From positions 445,572,538 through 445,636,537 of the forward strand of contig NC_081413.1 of assembly GCF_030272615.1 (NCBI RefSeq): a DNA stretch of 64,000 nucleotides. Reading direction: 5' to 3'. The position numbers were made by a program, and so were the translations under genes. Position 1 is the stretch's first letter. Every line of letters begins with the position of its first letter. The notes beneath the pieces are model-generated. The model searched no databases. It was not told the DNA's origin and saw only the letters and a list, made by a program, of their open reading frames with translations. Positions 37,351 to 50,496 of the stretch are shown one piece after another. The stretch comes from Cryptomeria japonica. Lineage: Eukaryota; Streptophyta; Pinopsida; Cupressales; Cupressaceae.

Positions 37351-40211
37351 ATGGCCCAAACCCGATCACAGTCAAGGCAACGAGAAATAGAAATGGAAGA
37401 AGAAGAAGAGGAAAATCTCAATGAATTTCAAGAAGCACTTGGAGGAAATGCAAATGATGAAAAAGCAAGCACTCCTACTCCTGCAACAATAGAAAGGGCC
37501 CAGCATAAGCCTCTCTTTAACAGACTTTTTGATAAAATACTCAGGAGCAATGTGGATGCTCACTTTTTAAAGCTCGCTCAAGAAGGAGCAAAACTCCCCT
37601 CTGACTTTGATCTGGCCCAATTAAGACAAGCATCAGAATGACAAAGTCACCATGAAGAGGAAAGAGGTAGAGATCCCATCAGATATAACATTCCTCAAGG
37701 TAACCCATGACCTCCTCCTCCAAATGAAATGGAGATGTTGTGGCAACAAGTCGAGAATCTCGCCCAACAACTTCATAGTGGTGTCAAAACTAACCGATTC
37801 TCACTCAATGACATCTGTCCCTATCCTTTTGATAGGAATCTTTATATGCCACCCTTTCCACGAGGATTCGAAACACCCAAATTCAAAAAATATAGAGGAA
37901 AGGGAGATTCTCGCGATCATGTTAGAGAATTTCATTATGCTTGCCTCGAAGTGGCATATGAAGACACATACCTAATGTGCCTTTTTCCCCAAAGTTTGGG
38001 AAGAACAACCACATCATGGTTTTTCCAACTATTGGTTGGCATTAGAACATTTGAGGAACTCATCCAGAAATTCCTTGCTCATTACTCTCATAACATTGAA
38101 CGCGACATCACCATGGCTGATCTGTGCAACACTAAACAAAAACCAGGTGAACTATTCTCAGTATTTCTGCAATGATGGCATCAAATGTCTAGCAGACGTT
38201 CTCTTCAGTTACCTAAACGAGAACTAGTGGAAATATTCATTTCCAACTTAAATGAAGAAATGGAATTTCACCTGGATGTCAAAGAAACAGACTCTTTTAA
38301 TGATATGATCACCAAGGGTTTGAAATGTGAGCAAGCCCTCATCAAGAAAGGAATTATCAAAATCTATAATGAACCAAAGGATAGTCCTTGCCCATGCTTC
38401 AATAGTGATAAACCAAGCTTTTGGAACAAAAATAAGAATATCGTCAACGATGGGGTTGTGGATGCCAGGACTATAAAAAGTGCACAACCTATGGTTTGGT
38501 TTGCATGACAAAATCCTCCACCTCAGAGTAGCACAAATGTTCGTTCCAATCAAGGTCGCATCACATCTCACGATGAACCAAGACCTCGTCAGCAAAAACA
38601 AAAATGAACATACACTCCCTTAGGGGAACCCATTGAAACAGTATTGCGACAACTCCTTTCTCAAAATTTGGTCACTTTACCTAAAACATCAAACTATGAG
38701 CCTCAAGTCAAACCCGCATGGTGGCGAGATACTGAACACTGTGATTTCCACCAATGGAGAGGACACAAGACAAGTAATTGTCACTGATTGAAAGATCTTA
38801 TTCAGGATGTTATTGACCGAGGTGAAATTGAAATCAAAGGACATGACCCAAAAACAACAAATAATGATCATCTAATGTTCAAAAATCCACTTCCATCATA
38901 GGATCAAAGGGGTCCTTCCACTTCCAGGTGAGGCACTGATACCACAGATTATACGCAGGCTATGTATAATTATACTGTAAATCACCTGTACGATGCCAGT
39001 GAACAAGTTGCAACTATAACCATCAAAAATCTCAGCTCAAATTGCAATGTTGTTACACGTCATGGCAAGGTTACCATAAAGGCAACTCCACAAGGCAACA
39101 CCTCCATACCAAAGTAGTACAATCTTGTGGAACAATTAGATAAGATGCCCACACTTATATCCATTTTAGAGCTATTATGCCTATCGCCATCTCATAAAAC
39201 AATCTTGGATCAAGCTCTCCAAGAGGCGTCAGTCCCTGCAAACCTGAATACAGACCAATTTCAAGCCATGGTTGGAAGTCTAAAGTCATCACCTTGTCTC
39301 ACTTTTTCCTAAAATGACAACTCTTCCTTCCAGCAACCTCATAACGCTTCGCTACACATTGAAGGGCTTATCAACCAACATAGGATCAAGCGAGTCTTGA
39401 TCGATAATGGAGTAGGCCTAAATATTTGTACACTACAGTTAGTCATAGATTTGGGGTACACAATAGAATCGGTGGATCCTCTCAAGAAGATCACAATCAA
39501 AGCCTATGACGATGCGGAGTGTTCATCCAAAGGAGCGGTGGTACTACCAATCTGAGTGGGCCCTGTGGTAAAACACATCATCTGTTAGGTTCTAGACCTT
39601 CCTCTGCCATACAATCTATTGTTAGGAAGACCTTGGATACATGCCATGCAAGTCATTCCATCTACCTACCATCAATGTATCAAGTTCACCCATAATGGTG
39701 TAGAGATCACAATCCTGGGCGATGTAAATCCCTTTGCATATTTCCATAATATCAGCCATCAACCAGAGATTACCATTCCTAATAATAGAGAAGCCATTTC
39801 CTCCACATCATATATAAGTCCCGCCTCTCTTGCCAGTTCGAACACCACTATACCAAAGCAATAAAAGCTTAAAATGAAAATAGCAGAGGAAGGTCCTGGG
39901 GAGTACAACTTGAGTCAACTCTTTTGTGTGGGATAAATGCCCACTTCTCCTAGAACACATGGTAAACCATAGCAATTATGCTAGCAACCACTAATCACGC
40001 TAGCATGTGCTTTAACGCCTTTCATCCTTGGAAAGAGTCAAGAAGAAGAAACCCAAGATGAGGACTTAGCGGAATGGATCTACAAAGATCCCATCACCAC
40101 TGATATACCGCAAGTTAAGCTTCCTACAGATCAGTATGGCAAAGGTCTCCTCATTATGCAAAGAATGGGGTATGATGGTCAGAGTGCTTTGGGATATTAC
40201 AAACAAGGATG
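37351..40211 (+). pseudogene. gag-pro: Element B gag-protease with G-patch
   Basis: A single frame from ATG 37351 (MAQTRSQSRQREIEMEEEE) to the DNA-transposon insertion, with stops but no frameshift. The gag core includes KFKKYRGKGDSRDHVREFHY, AYEDTYLMCLFPQSLGRTT and FLAHYSHNIERDITMADL (about 37880-38130). A zinc-binding segment CDFHQWRGHKTSNCH lies near 38740. The aspartic protease near 39395 reads VLIDNGVGLNICTL, with DNG at the active site, followed by LLLGRPWIHA (about 39615). A G-patch-like segment, MQRMGYDGQSALG, lies at about 40158. The frame resumes at 51643. Gag forms the particle and protease would cleave the polyprotein. At least a dozen stops inactivate this copy. Confidence 0.8.
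40208..40211. repeat. 4-bp target duplication of DNA transposon, left copy (GATG)
   Basis: GATG here against GACG at 51639-51642, one CpG-decay change apart. Joining 40211 to 51643 restores the gag-pol frame as KQG-RHEPLLPEFKPKVNTGLGFE. Confidence 0.75.
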
Positions 40212-40245
40212 GGGTGAAGTCACAAAGCTGGTTCCCACTTTTGCC
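40212..40245 (+). repeat. Left terminal inverted repeat of the DNA transposon
   Basis: Of the first 26 bases, 22 match the reverse complement of the right end. A local inverted repeat also lies here: TTCCCACTTTTGCCAA, then TTTGGCGAAAGTGGGAA. Confidence 0.75.
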
Positions 40246-40287
40246 AATGAAGGAATTTGGCGAAAGTGGGAACTTCAATTTTCTCGG

Positions 40288-40465
40288 TGTTCGAACGAAA
40301 TGGTAATGTTCGCTCGGACTACCCTTGAGAGTCCGAGTGAATTCAACTGCGGGCCTGGGTTCGCTCGAACCACGAGTAAGTTTTGGATTCAAGAAAACCC
40401 ACTTAAATATTAATATTTTAATGGGTTCGAACGAATCCCCCATTCGCTCGAACCATTTTCGGTTA
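40288..40465. repeat. Left subterminal motif cluster (GTTCGCTCGAAC type)
   Basis: Copies or variants: GTTCGAACGAA (about 40289), GTTCGCTCGGAC (40309), GGTTCGCTCGAACC (40369), GGTTCGAACGAATC and ATTCGCTCGAACC (40425-40455). The same motif clusters near the right end at 50697-50845. Such subterminal repeats are the usual binding sites of DNA transposases. Confidence 0.7.
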
Positions 40466-41060
40466 GGGTTTTTTTTTAAATTTATAAATAGCGAAAATGA
40501 CAGTTAAAAGGTCATTATCAAATTTGACTTTTTCTGTCTGGTGGGGGTTGGATCAAACCAATCATTAGCATCATGTCACCAAGCTTTGTCTGCAGCAGTT
40601 AGCATCTTTCCTATTTCAGTTTTCGACCAGGTGCAAAAAATAACCCTTTATTTGGTTTAATAATGTCTTTTTTTATTAAATTTGTAAATAATTTGTTTGT
40701 TAATTTATTTTTTTAATTAAATAATTGTATATAGTTATTGTTTTTCAAAATTTTAGAAAAATGTTTGATAATTTATTGTTTTTCATTATTTTAGAAAAAT
40801 GTTTGATAATTTAATTTTTTGACTGAAATGTGTCAATTTGTTTTTAAAATTACATAATTGTATAGATGTATATTTTTTTCAACATTTTAAAAAATTGTTA
40901 TGAAAAACATAGAAAACTTAGAACCTATAGTAAATCAGAACTTAGAAAAACATTAGCAAAAAAAGAAAAACGTTAGAAAAATTAATAAATTTTAATTTAA
41001 ATAAACATTTGAAAATTTAGATAACAAATTTAAACAAATTAGACAAAATAAATTTCCTCT
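40466..41060. other. AT-rich transposon interior, no gene seen
   Basis: A/T-rich with a GTTTGATAATTTA duplication near 40760 and 40800. No long frames. Confidence 0.4.
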
Positions 41061-42870
41061 ACAATGTGACCCATTTTCACATCCTATTACACACACAACA
41101 TGACCCCTTAAGACCACATATGCCCTGATGACACTATACATTCCCTTAGGAGGTCATAGAGGATCACATATAACATACTAGTGTACATGTATGACATTCC
41201 CTTTAGGATCACATCTAGTGTCCTAAGGGGTCATACATGGTCCTAAGGGGTCACACATGTATTATAACACATGCGTGACCCCTTAGAACTGCATATGACC
41301 CCTTATAAAATTGTAGTGTGAACGACATACCCCTTAGTCCATCAAATAGTGTCTTAACACATGTGTGACCCACTACAACCGCATATATGACCCTTTATAA
41401 AATCCTAGTGTGAACGACATAACCCTTAGTCCATCACATAGTGTCTTAAGGGGTCGTATGTGGTCCTAAGGGGTCACACATGCATTAACACTTGTGTGAC
41501 CCCTTAGTAGGTCACATAGGACCCCTTATAACATCCTACTATACATATGACATTCCCCTTAGGATCACATAGTGTCATAAGGGGTCATATGTGGTCCTGA
41601 GGGGTCATGCATGTGTTATGACATATGCATGACCCCTTATAACCGCATATGACCCCTTATAAAATCCTACTATGAACAACATACCCCTTAGTCCATCACA
41701 TAGTGTCTTAAGGGGTCGTATGTTGTCCTAAGCGGTCACGCATGCATTAACACATGTGTGACCCCTTAGTAGGTCACATATGACCCCTTATAACATCCTA
41801 CTATACATATGACATTCCCCTTAGGATCATTTAGTGTCCTAAGGGGTCATATGTGGTTAGAACCACATATGACCCCTTATAAAAATCCTAGTGTGAACGA
41901 CAACCCCTTAGTTCATTACATAGTGTCTTAAGGGGTCGTATGTCCAATCCTAAGGGGTCAGACATGCATTGACACATGTGTGACCCCTTAATAGGTCACA
42001 TATGACCCCTTATAACATCCTACTATACATACGACATTTCCTATGTGTCCTAAGGGGTCATATGTGGTCCTAAGGGCTCACACATGCATTAACACATGCG
42101 TGACCCCTTAGTAGGTCACATATGACCCCTTATAATATCCTACTATACATATGACATTCCAATTAGGATCACATAGTGTCATAAGGGGTCATGCATGTGT
42201 TATAACATATGCATGACCCCTTAGAACCGCATATAACCCGTTATAAAATCCTACTATGAACGACATACCCCTTAGTCCATCACATAGTGTCTTAAGGGGT
42301 TGTATGTTGTCCTAAGGGGTCACACATGCATTAACACATGCATGACCCCTTAGTAGGTCACATATGACCCCTTATAACATCCTATAGTACATATGACATT
42401 CCCCTTCGGATCATATAGTGTCCTAAGGGGTCATATGTGGTTAGAACCACATATGACGCCTTATAAAATCCTAGTGTGAATGACATACCCCTTAGTCCAT
42501 CACATAGCGTCTTAAGGGGTCATATGTGGTCCTAAGGGGTCACGCATGCATGACCCCTTAGTAGGTCACATATGACCCCTTATAACATCCTACTATACAT
42601 ATGACATTCCCCTTAGGATCACATAGTGTCATAAGGGGTCATATGTGGTCCTGAGAGGTCATGCATGTGTTATAACATATGCATGACCCCTTAGAACCGC
42701 ATATGACCCCTTATAAAATCCTACTATGAACAACATACCCCTTAGTCCATCACATAGTGTCTTAAGGGGTCCTATGTTGTCTTAAGGGGTCACATATGAC
42801 CCCTTATAACATCCTACTGTACATATGACATTCCCCTTAGGATAATATAGTGTCCTAACATATGACGTGT
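41060..42870. repeat. Satellite-like array of AAGGGGTCA/TGACCCCTT units
   Basis: About 1.8 kb of complex tandem repeats in which AAGGGGTCA(T/C) and its complement TGACCCCTT alternate every 20-40 bases, with landmarks such as CATACCCCTTAGTCCATCAC and ACATTCCCCTTAGGATCA. Two near-identical blocks lie 584 bp apart (41840 and 42424). No coding. Confidence 0.85.
41840..41879. repeat. Perfect hairpin in the array (19-bp arms)
   Basis: TAAGGGGTCATATGTGGTT, two bases AG, then the exact complement. A second copy at 42424-42463 has one mismatch. Confidence 0.85.
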
Positions 42871-42959
42871 TAGATCTCTCTATTCTTGAATTTTTTATGT
42901 ATGTCAAAGATTTGAATATGTACACATGTTAGATCTCTCTATCTCTCTGAAATATATGT

Positions 42960-43125
42960 TATCTCTAGATCTAAAATATATGTTCTCTCTCTCTCTCTCA
43001 CTAAAATATTTGAAATTTTTACATGTATTTTTTGAAAATTAAAATGATCTCTCTCTCTCATGAAGATTTATATGTATATAATCTCTCTCTCTCTCTCATG
43101 AAAATGATCTCTCTCTCTCTCTGCT
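42960..43125. repeat. (CT)n microsatellites
   Basis: Several TCTCTCTC runs separated by short AT-rich spacers, directly upstream of the plus-strand transposon gene. Repeated ATGAAAATGATCTCTC units suggest local slippage; a role as a 5' leader of that gene is possible. Confidence 0.6.
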
Positions 43126-43164
43126 TATGTATTTATTTTAACTTTATGACATGTACCTAGATAG

Positions 43165-45180
43165 ATGGCATCCCAGGATATACCTTCGTAGGCTCCTGAT
43201 CAGGATCCACCTGTGCAAGCTCCACATCAGGATCCACCTGCGCAGGCTCCACATCAGGAGCCACCATAGCAGGATCCTCCAGAGCAGGATCCCCCCTTGC
43301 TTGACATTGCTACTATTTTTCATTACAGTGATCAGGAGTTGCATAGGTTGAGGGCCATGCTAGGTGACCCTCGTATTGATGGCGTGTACAAGAGTACGTG
43401 CACATCCATTTTTGATAGTTTGTGGACATTGAGGGACCACTTAGTATCTCATACCTCATTCTCACCTGAGGTTATAGAGGATATATATAGACAGCTGAGG
43501 AGTGAGGTGAGGGGTCCTCATTCTTTTGTTGATGTGGTGGGGGTGGTCTCAAAGGAGACCATCAAGGAGAGATGCTTCCCACAATATCAGGAGAAGAGTA
43601 AGGTGAGGGGATATCAGGTTACCAGATGTATCGACCCATAGGTTGCATCACTGATTTACCCACGATTCTTAGCAGCCCATGGTCGTTATACTAATAATGA
43701 CCAAATTCCATTATACTTTGCACAGCAAGTATTTGCTGAGGTTCATTGTCAGATGAAACCAAACTACCTTGATATTCTAGGATATTATGGATAAGGGAGG
43801 GGTAGGATTGCTAATAGAGATGCATATCGTAGGCGTGATAGAGCTCCACCTAGACACAGGGACCTTGTTGGCCAGAGATTTCCTGCAGTAGTCCCAGCCA
43901 TGGCACCCATAGCGGATCACATTGTGATTGCTTCTCAAAGAGAAGCAATTGATAGGATTGGACAGATTGCATCAGCGGCAACCACCATATCTTCTGACAG
44001 GGTGGGCAGATATATGATGAGTCAATCACGTTCACGATCATCCATAGATCATGCATCTTCTAGTCATGGGGGGGCTTCAGATTTAGATGATCAGTATATT
44101 TCTGCTAGCATCCCCTCCCTAGATGAGGTAGCAGCTATAGTCAGAGGTAGTAGACATGTACAGATGTCGCAGTATTTAGCCGAGGACCTACTACATGCTT
44201 ACAATTTTATTTCATCTCGACTTGGGATACCATTGGGTGATGTTAGAGAGGAGATTCTCAGAGATGGTCAGGCTATAGCGGCATCGATGCATACCCCAAG
44301 GTAGTCACAACATTCTCATCACTCTGCGCATGCTCTAGGCACTGACCCACCTACAGATCACTCTATTGGTGCAGAGGAGGAGCTATGAGCTGATCAGCTC
44401 CATATCACAGATGAGGGCCGGTTGGATTCATTTGAGGAGGAGATACGAGCTGATCAGGTACATATCACAGATGAGGGTTTGGACTCATTTGAGGATCAGT
44501 TGAGAGATTTGAGCCATACTGGATTTATGGACATGCTACTATAGTCAGACACTTCATCCACGATGCCCACTCATCTAGTTAGCCTCTTGCACTCCTCAGT
44601 GATACGTATAGCTAGAGAGAGATATGCAGGCATGAGTGATGTTGTTGATATGATCACGGGATAGGATTAGACTATATAGCCTACTCTAGGTGATACACAG
44701 GTATGTACATGTACATGTGCATTTAAATTTTTAGAAGATATGTATACATGTTGCAAATTTGTACCTGATAAATCTATATATATAGATCATGTTTAATAAA
44801 TAATCTAGAGTTCTAAGTTTTAATTTGTAGATCATTTAAATTGATTGTGGACTAATCCTTAAATTGACAGTTAGCTCATGTCACTCCTTCCTTGAGCTCT
44901 GAGCATGTGCATAGGAGAGATTCTTTAGATGTTGTTAGTGTGCAAATTAGTTATGGTTTTTGGTACATATATGTATGTATGTATGTATGTACATGCACGT
45001 TACAATTTATAATTAAATTTTTATTTAACTCTACTTGGATTTGATGTACATGCATGTCTAGAGAGATAGATATATTATATTTAATATTTAAATAAATTCT
45101 ACTTTTGCAGGACTCCCCCTCAGATGGTCGCTCAGTTCATAGCCGACATGATACCTGTTGATTTGCTCCAGACTTTATAA
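43165..45180 (+). pseudogene. Second gene of the DNA transposon, function unknown
   Basis: The frame starts at ATG 43165 and runs 512 codons to a splice donor (ACACAG/GTATGT at 44700). Likely further exons are 44871-about 44952 and 45111-45180, the last ending DLLQTL-stop. The N-terminus is a proline/glutamine repeat (APHQDPPAQ units). A central domain follows: LDIATIFHYSDQELHRLRAM, EVIEDIYRQLRSEV and the serine-rich SQSRSRSSIDHASSSHGGAS. After it come ISASIPSLDEVAAIV and SQYLAEDLLHAYNFI. A direct repeat RADQ(L/V)HITDEG lies near 44400 and 44460. About ten stops interrupt exon 1, all explicable as CAG/CAA/CGA to TAG/TAA/TGA. It converges tail to tail with the transposase gene. I do not recognise it; an accessory DNA-binding protein is conceivable. 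Exon 2 and 3 phases are not proven. Confidence 0.6.
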
Positions 45181-45189
45181 CTCATTTAC

Positions 45190-46560
45190 ATTTATCTTAT
45201 TATATACTTTCATATTATATATATTCATGCACGTACATGGAGTTTAGACTCTAGATTATACTTTATACCTGGTTTGTGTTTGACTCTAGATTATACTTTA
45301 TACTTTATACATGGAGTTTAGACTCTAGATTATACTTTATACTTGGTTTGTGTTTGACTCTAGATTATACTTTATACTTTATACATAGAGTTTAGACTCT
45401 AGATTATACTTTATAAGTTTTATACATGTTTGATTATATTAGATTTATACATGTTTGATTATATTCTAGATTTATACATGATGTTTGATTAAATTAGATT
45501 TAAATACATGTTTGATTAGATTGTATATTTCATGCATGTACAACGAAGTTTAGACTCTAGATTATACTTTATACCTGGTTTGTGTTTGATCAGATTATAC
45601 ATGTTTGATTATATTAGATTTATACATGTTTGATTAGATTAGATTTAAATACATGTTTGATTTTCAAACAAAAGAGTATGTATGATTATACATGTTTCAA
45701 GATTTTCAAACAAAAGAGTATGTATGAAATGAACAAACTAAACTTAATAGGTCATGTATTGAATATTTCACATGGTATGTATATTACATAGGTATGTATA
45801 TTGTAGGTACATGTGAGCTTCTAGGTATGTATATTGTAGTTAATAGTTCACAACATGTACATGTCCTAATTCCATATTAAATATCAATTTTACAAATGTA
45901 CATATTACATTCTAATTTAAATATGCATTTTTTAATTAAATACAAATACAATTACATACAATTAAACATGCACATTTAAATACATCCTAATTTGATATAA
46001 TGTATAAATAAACTTAAAAAATATTTATCCTTTAGTTTCAAATGTTCAAGTTACTTGAGATCTAGAATTTATCTTGATTGTATTAGATTTATACATGTTT
46101 GATTTTATTAGATTTAAATACAAATGATTTTCAAACAAAAGAGTATGTATGATTATACATGTTTCAAGATTTTCAAACAAAAGAGTATGTATGAAATGAA
46201 CAAACTAAACTTAATAGGTCATGTATTGAATAGTTCACATGGTATGTCTATTACATAGGTATGTATATTGTAGGTATGTGAGCTTCTAGGTATGTATATT
46301 GTAGTTAAATAGTTCACAACATGTACATGTCCTAATTCCATATTAAATATCAATTTTACAAATGTACATATTACATTCTAATTTAAATATGCATTTTTTA
46401 ATTAAATACAAATACAATTACATACAATTAAACATGCACATTTAAATACATCCTAATTTGATATAATGTATAAATAAAGTTAAAAAATATTTATCCTAAA
46501 TAGTTTCAAATGTTCAAGTTACTTGAGATCTAGAATTTATCTTGAACGTACATTAAAATT
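45190..46560. repeat. AT-rich tandem and direct repeats between the two transposon genes
   Basis: Repeats of GACTCTAGATTATACTTTAT (45240-45600) and TTATACATGTTTGATTA. A 467-bp direct duplication then follows (45661-about 46100 and 46128-about 46560), recognisable by TTTTCAAACAAAAGAGTATG at the start of each copy. No supported coding. Confidence 0.75.
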
Positions 46561-46616
46561 CAATTCATGTGGGCTGAACCACATGTGTACTTTGGATTAC
46601 TAAATGTATATATAGT

Positions 46617-49600
46617 TCATACCACATCAAGTGGTTCACAATGCTCTTCAATAACACTTAATATTTTGTCATGATCTTCACTATCTACTCTCCACTTTTG
46701 AGACCGCCCTTGACGTGGAACTGTTTGAAGAATTAGGCCAACAACAATGACCAAGTGACTATACTGATATACCTTGTTGTCAATTTGGTATTCAGTGAAA
46801 TGAATCCCATGTTGAACAATTTTAACTTGTTTGAAATATGTCCCTTGCACTACAACTGATCCTGCATGTACATGTATATAAGAAACGTGAGAAATTAAAA
46901 AATTTCACATAAGCGATTTGTACATGTACATATTCAAATTAGAACTCAAACCTGTGGGAAATGACATTCCATCACTCATCTCAGATTTTGATAACTTCTT
47001 TCTCTCTTTTGTGCAACACAATAAACAATAACTAACACCTTCTATATTTCCATCTTCTGCTATGACTGCAAAAATATCTCCTGCAATTTGACACAAGTTA
47101 AATAAATTCTAAGTTATATGTCATTTTTAAGGAAATGTTTACATGTGTACGTCATGTATGTACCTTTTTTAATCAATCCTAAAATATGATCGTAATCACC
47201 AAAAATTAAAGGAATGTCTTCAAAGTTTTCATCCTCATTTGAATCCTCATATGTGTTAGAAACATCTAGTGGCACCATTTTCCATTCACTAACATATCCA
47301 AGCTCTTGGTTCTTGCAATCAACATAGTTTTCAAAAATGCATTCAAAACAAAAACATGAATAATCCCTAGTGTATAATGTCCATGGGCGATTATCTGTAC
47401 TCATGACACAATGCAAAGATCTTGTTCTCTCCACACTCTTGCATCCATGCATTGATTTTCTATCCACATCTATAAAATGTACATGTGTACAAGAATGTAC
47501 ATGTAGATCAAGTTGTTAAATTAAAAAAAATTAAATAAAATACTAAAAGAGAACACATACCGGTTATCTCCCAAAACACTCTATATGGAATGGGCCTGTA
47601 TGTTCTCGATGATGATTCCCCACGATAATTAGGTTGCTCAAAGTGTTTCTTACACCATTCAACAACATCATGTGCATTTTCTATACGTTCTCCTTTGTGC
47701 TTTATTTGATGCTTTCTTAGAGCACGTTTGATACAAGCTCCTGCACCATCATGTTCACCCTTTCCATGACCACTCTCAAAAAAACTCCAAACATGTGGTA
47801 TTTTGTCATTTCGATGATATCTACATAGTGCATAAAATGGCCTTGAAGATTTGAATTGTGCCACACATCCATCAGACCAAACAAAATGTTTAACTATTGC
47901 TATGCCTCTATCTTTCAAATATTCAAAAAACTTCTTAAAGCAATGTTGTACAAAAAGTGTGTCATGCTCCTTATCATCACTGATATAGAAGTGGTACTCT
48001 TTCTTAATGACATGATTTTCAAATGCACTATCAACACCATCCAAATTCATCTGTGCATGTCGATAACACACATGCACGAAAATAGTGATTTGCTTTGAAA
48101 AGTAATACTCTGATTGAATCTCTTTTTGATGTGCAAAAGAGTAATTCTCTACGAAGTCAACTATAGATAGAATAGTTCCAAGTGGGAAAGTGTCTCTTAA
48201 TCTTTTAAATTGTTCTGCTTGCCACTTCGCAAAAAAACCATGGCATATGTATGGTTTTATCAACTTACAACAATTTTCCATAAATGTTCCAATAGGTATT
48301 TCCTCTTCTACATAATCTAGCCTCGTAGATTCCTTTCCAAATTTTGTTTAAAATTTTCTGTACTTTTAACTCTTACAATTCACCATCTTCCTCATGTCAG
48401 TATCTTCATCTCTCAAAGGCAATTTAGCCAAGTCCCTGCATGTTCCACAAATTCCTCTTTTGCAATTTATTTGACCGGTTGCATTATCATCTGATTTATC
48501 ACATAAGATGGATGCTATGAATTGAATTATTTGTTTAGGAGGAGCATTTTCATAACCATCAGTATCTTCTCTAATCTTTCGAAACACCTAATAGTACAAG
48601 TCAAATTTGATGTGATAATGACAACAACAAGTTTCGAAAACTTTGTTTAACTTCACATAATATGGCCTTAACCGTTCAAACATGGTTTGTCCAATCTTTA
48701 TATGAGGGTTTGTTTTAGTAAACAATACATACAATTCATGTTTTGTTGTGTCTATCCAATGTTTTACATGGAGATCATAACGATCAGGACCAATCCTTTG
48801 CTTGATAACATCTCTACTATTTGATGAAGGGCGAGTATTATCATTCCAAAAACTTGTCGCAAAGTTCCTAACAAAATCTTCAATTCTATCAGAATGAGGA
48901 GCTCTACACATAATTGCCCAATTCCCTTCTGAGGTAGTATCATCCAAAATCTTTCTCCTTTTAACATATTTAGATATTGTCCTTCTACTAAAACTAAACT
49001 CAGATGATAGTGAAGAGATTTGTCTTTTTTGAGGCAATCTTTCATTTACTAAAGATGTCAACATCACTCTTCTTGAAATGGTCTTATCTAGTTTTCGAGA
49101 TTTTTTACCAATGTTCACCAAACCTTTCTTAACATTATCAACAATAGATTTTTGTAGCTGAGAAGATTTCCCCTTTTGACTTGTTGTATCTATACCAAAC
49201 AATTTCATTGGATCTATTAAGTCTTTATGAGTAAGTACAATTGATAACAATTGAGCTTTTTCTAGTGTAGTATCAAGATTGTTGAAATGAGACATTATTT
49301 CTTTTCCACTTTTATTCATTGACCTCTTTTTAGTATGTCTAGGTTCTTCACTGAGACGTTTCAACTCATCGACATCCATTTCAAGTAAATGATCTAAATT
49401 TTTATAAGAAATATTTCTCTTCACCTATTTAGCTAGATCCACAATATGCTCATCCATATTAGTGGTAGGAGGTAAGGAGCCTGACCCCTCTCCTTCAAAG
49501 GTCTCCATTGGTTCAACTAGGACAATCTCCTCCCTATGTTCATCAACTATATTGTGTTCTTCAACAGGTTCATTTGCCCATTCTGCACATAATTTAAGCT

Positions 49601-50496
49601 TGTTTGTGTAACGTTCTTGAATTAATCAGAGATTATTCAATTAGGATTAAGAATAGGGGTGAATTTGGCTTAAAGCTTTACATGTTAAAATTAGCCCATT
49701 CAATTTGGTTTATTAAATTTAATTACTTTCAAGACCTTATTGTTATAACTCTAATTAAATTACCTGTTTAGGTTTAAAGTTCAATTTGTTCTCAGGTTAG
49801 GATTAAAGTTCAATCTCTAATTTTGAGCACTGATTTAACACATAAAATAAAATTTTGATAAATTAGAAATTCCAATTTTGAAAATTAAAAGTACAAATAT
49901 TTTGATGCATGCATACGATAACTTAGGTGACCTCATATTAAAATCAATATGACCACATTTGAAAAACCATTTCACAATTAATATACTTAACTACCCTTAA
50001 GACAGATATATTATGTGATATTAAAGGACCTATCACATGAAATTACTTGTACATGTAGATTAAATATTCAATATATATAATTTAGAACCTAGAAATTATG
50101 ACATAATAGGTCTTATCTATTATAAATGAACTTAATTATATAGGAGAAAAATGCAATTACACAAGAAGCAAGTTGATGGAATTTGAAATTTGCAAATACA
50201 CATGTATTATATCAAATTAATTATGCTTTCCAATTAAAACAAAATTATTTTTAATCCTATTATTTCCAATTAATTTAATTAAGATTTTTTAAATTAATTT
50301 TCATTAAAAATATTAGATAAAAAATATTGAGTTCTAATTAATTGATACGTAATACATATTAAATTAAATAGAAATAAAATTAAAAATACATACTTGCATC
50401 ATGATATCTTTGTCTTCTTTGTTCTCGATATCTTTCTTCCATTTCGGGAGAATAATTCCTTGAAGTCTTATTTTGCCTTCTCTTCTTGTTCCCCAT
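46617..50496 (-). pseudogene. DDE-type transposase gene, five exons
   Basis: A minus-strand gene with exons 50496-50394, 49615-47561, 47469-47164, 47080-46952 and 46861-46617. All four introns have GT...AG borders, the phases agree, and the spliced length is 2838 nt (945 codons plus stop). Exon 1 encodes a basic N-terminus (MGNKKRRQNKTSRNYSPE). Exon 2 carries a possible helix-turn-helix (FSFSRRTISKYVKRRKIL), a cysteine cluster (CKRGICGTC) and the likely catalytic core: YISDDKEHD, HFVWSDGCVAQFKSS, then FFESGHGKGEHDGAGACIKR. Exon 3 has a cysteine-rich segment (CFCFECIF) and exon 4 CLLCC. Only four premature stops remain (two TAG and two TAA in exon 2, between about 49427 and 48348), each derivable from a Gln codon. 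It would cut and join the transposon ends. The DDE assignment and Sola-like label rest on motif memory. Confidence 0.75.
49616..50393 (-). other. First intron of the transposase gene
   Basis: 778 bp, AT-rich, donor GTATGT at 50393 and acceptor TTCAAG ending at 49616. The spliced frame continues without a break from exon 1 into KRYTNKLKLCAEWANEP. Confidence 0.65.

Noticed and set aside
40212-40260. CACTA-type ends (CACTTTTG) for the DNA transposon
   Set aside because: Taking CACT as the terminus gives no matching 3-bp duplication, whereas GGGTGAA ends give a 4-bp duplication that restores the gag-pol frame.
41060-42870. Regular repeats that could suggest a CRISPR array
   Set aside because: Eukaryotic context, units of variable length that are themselves palindromic, no unique spacers of constant size and no cas genes.
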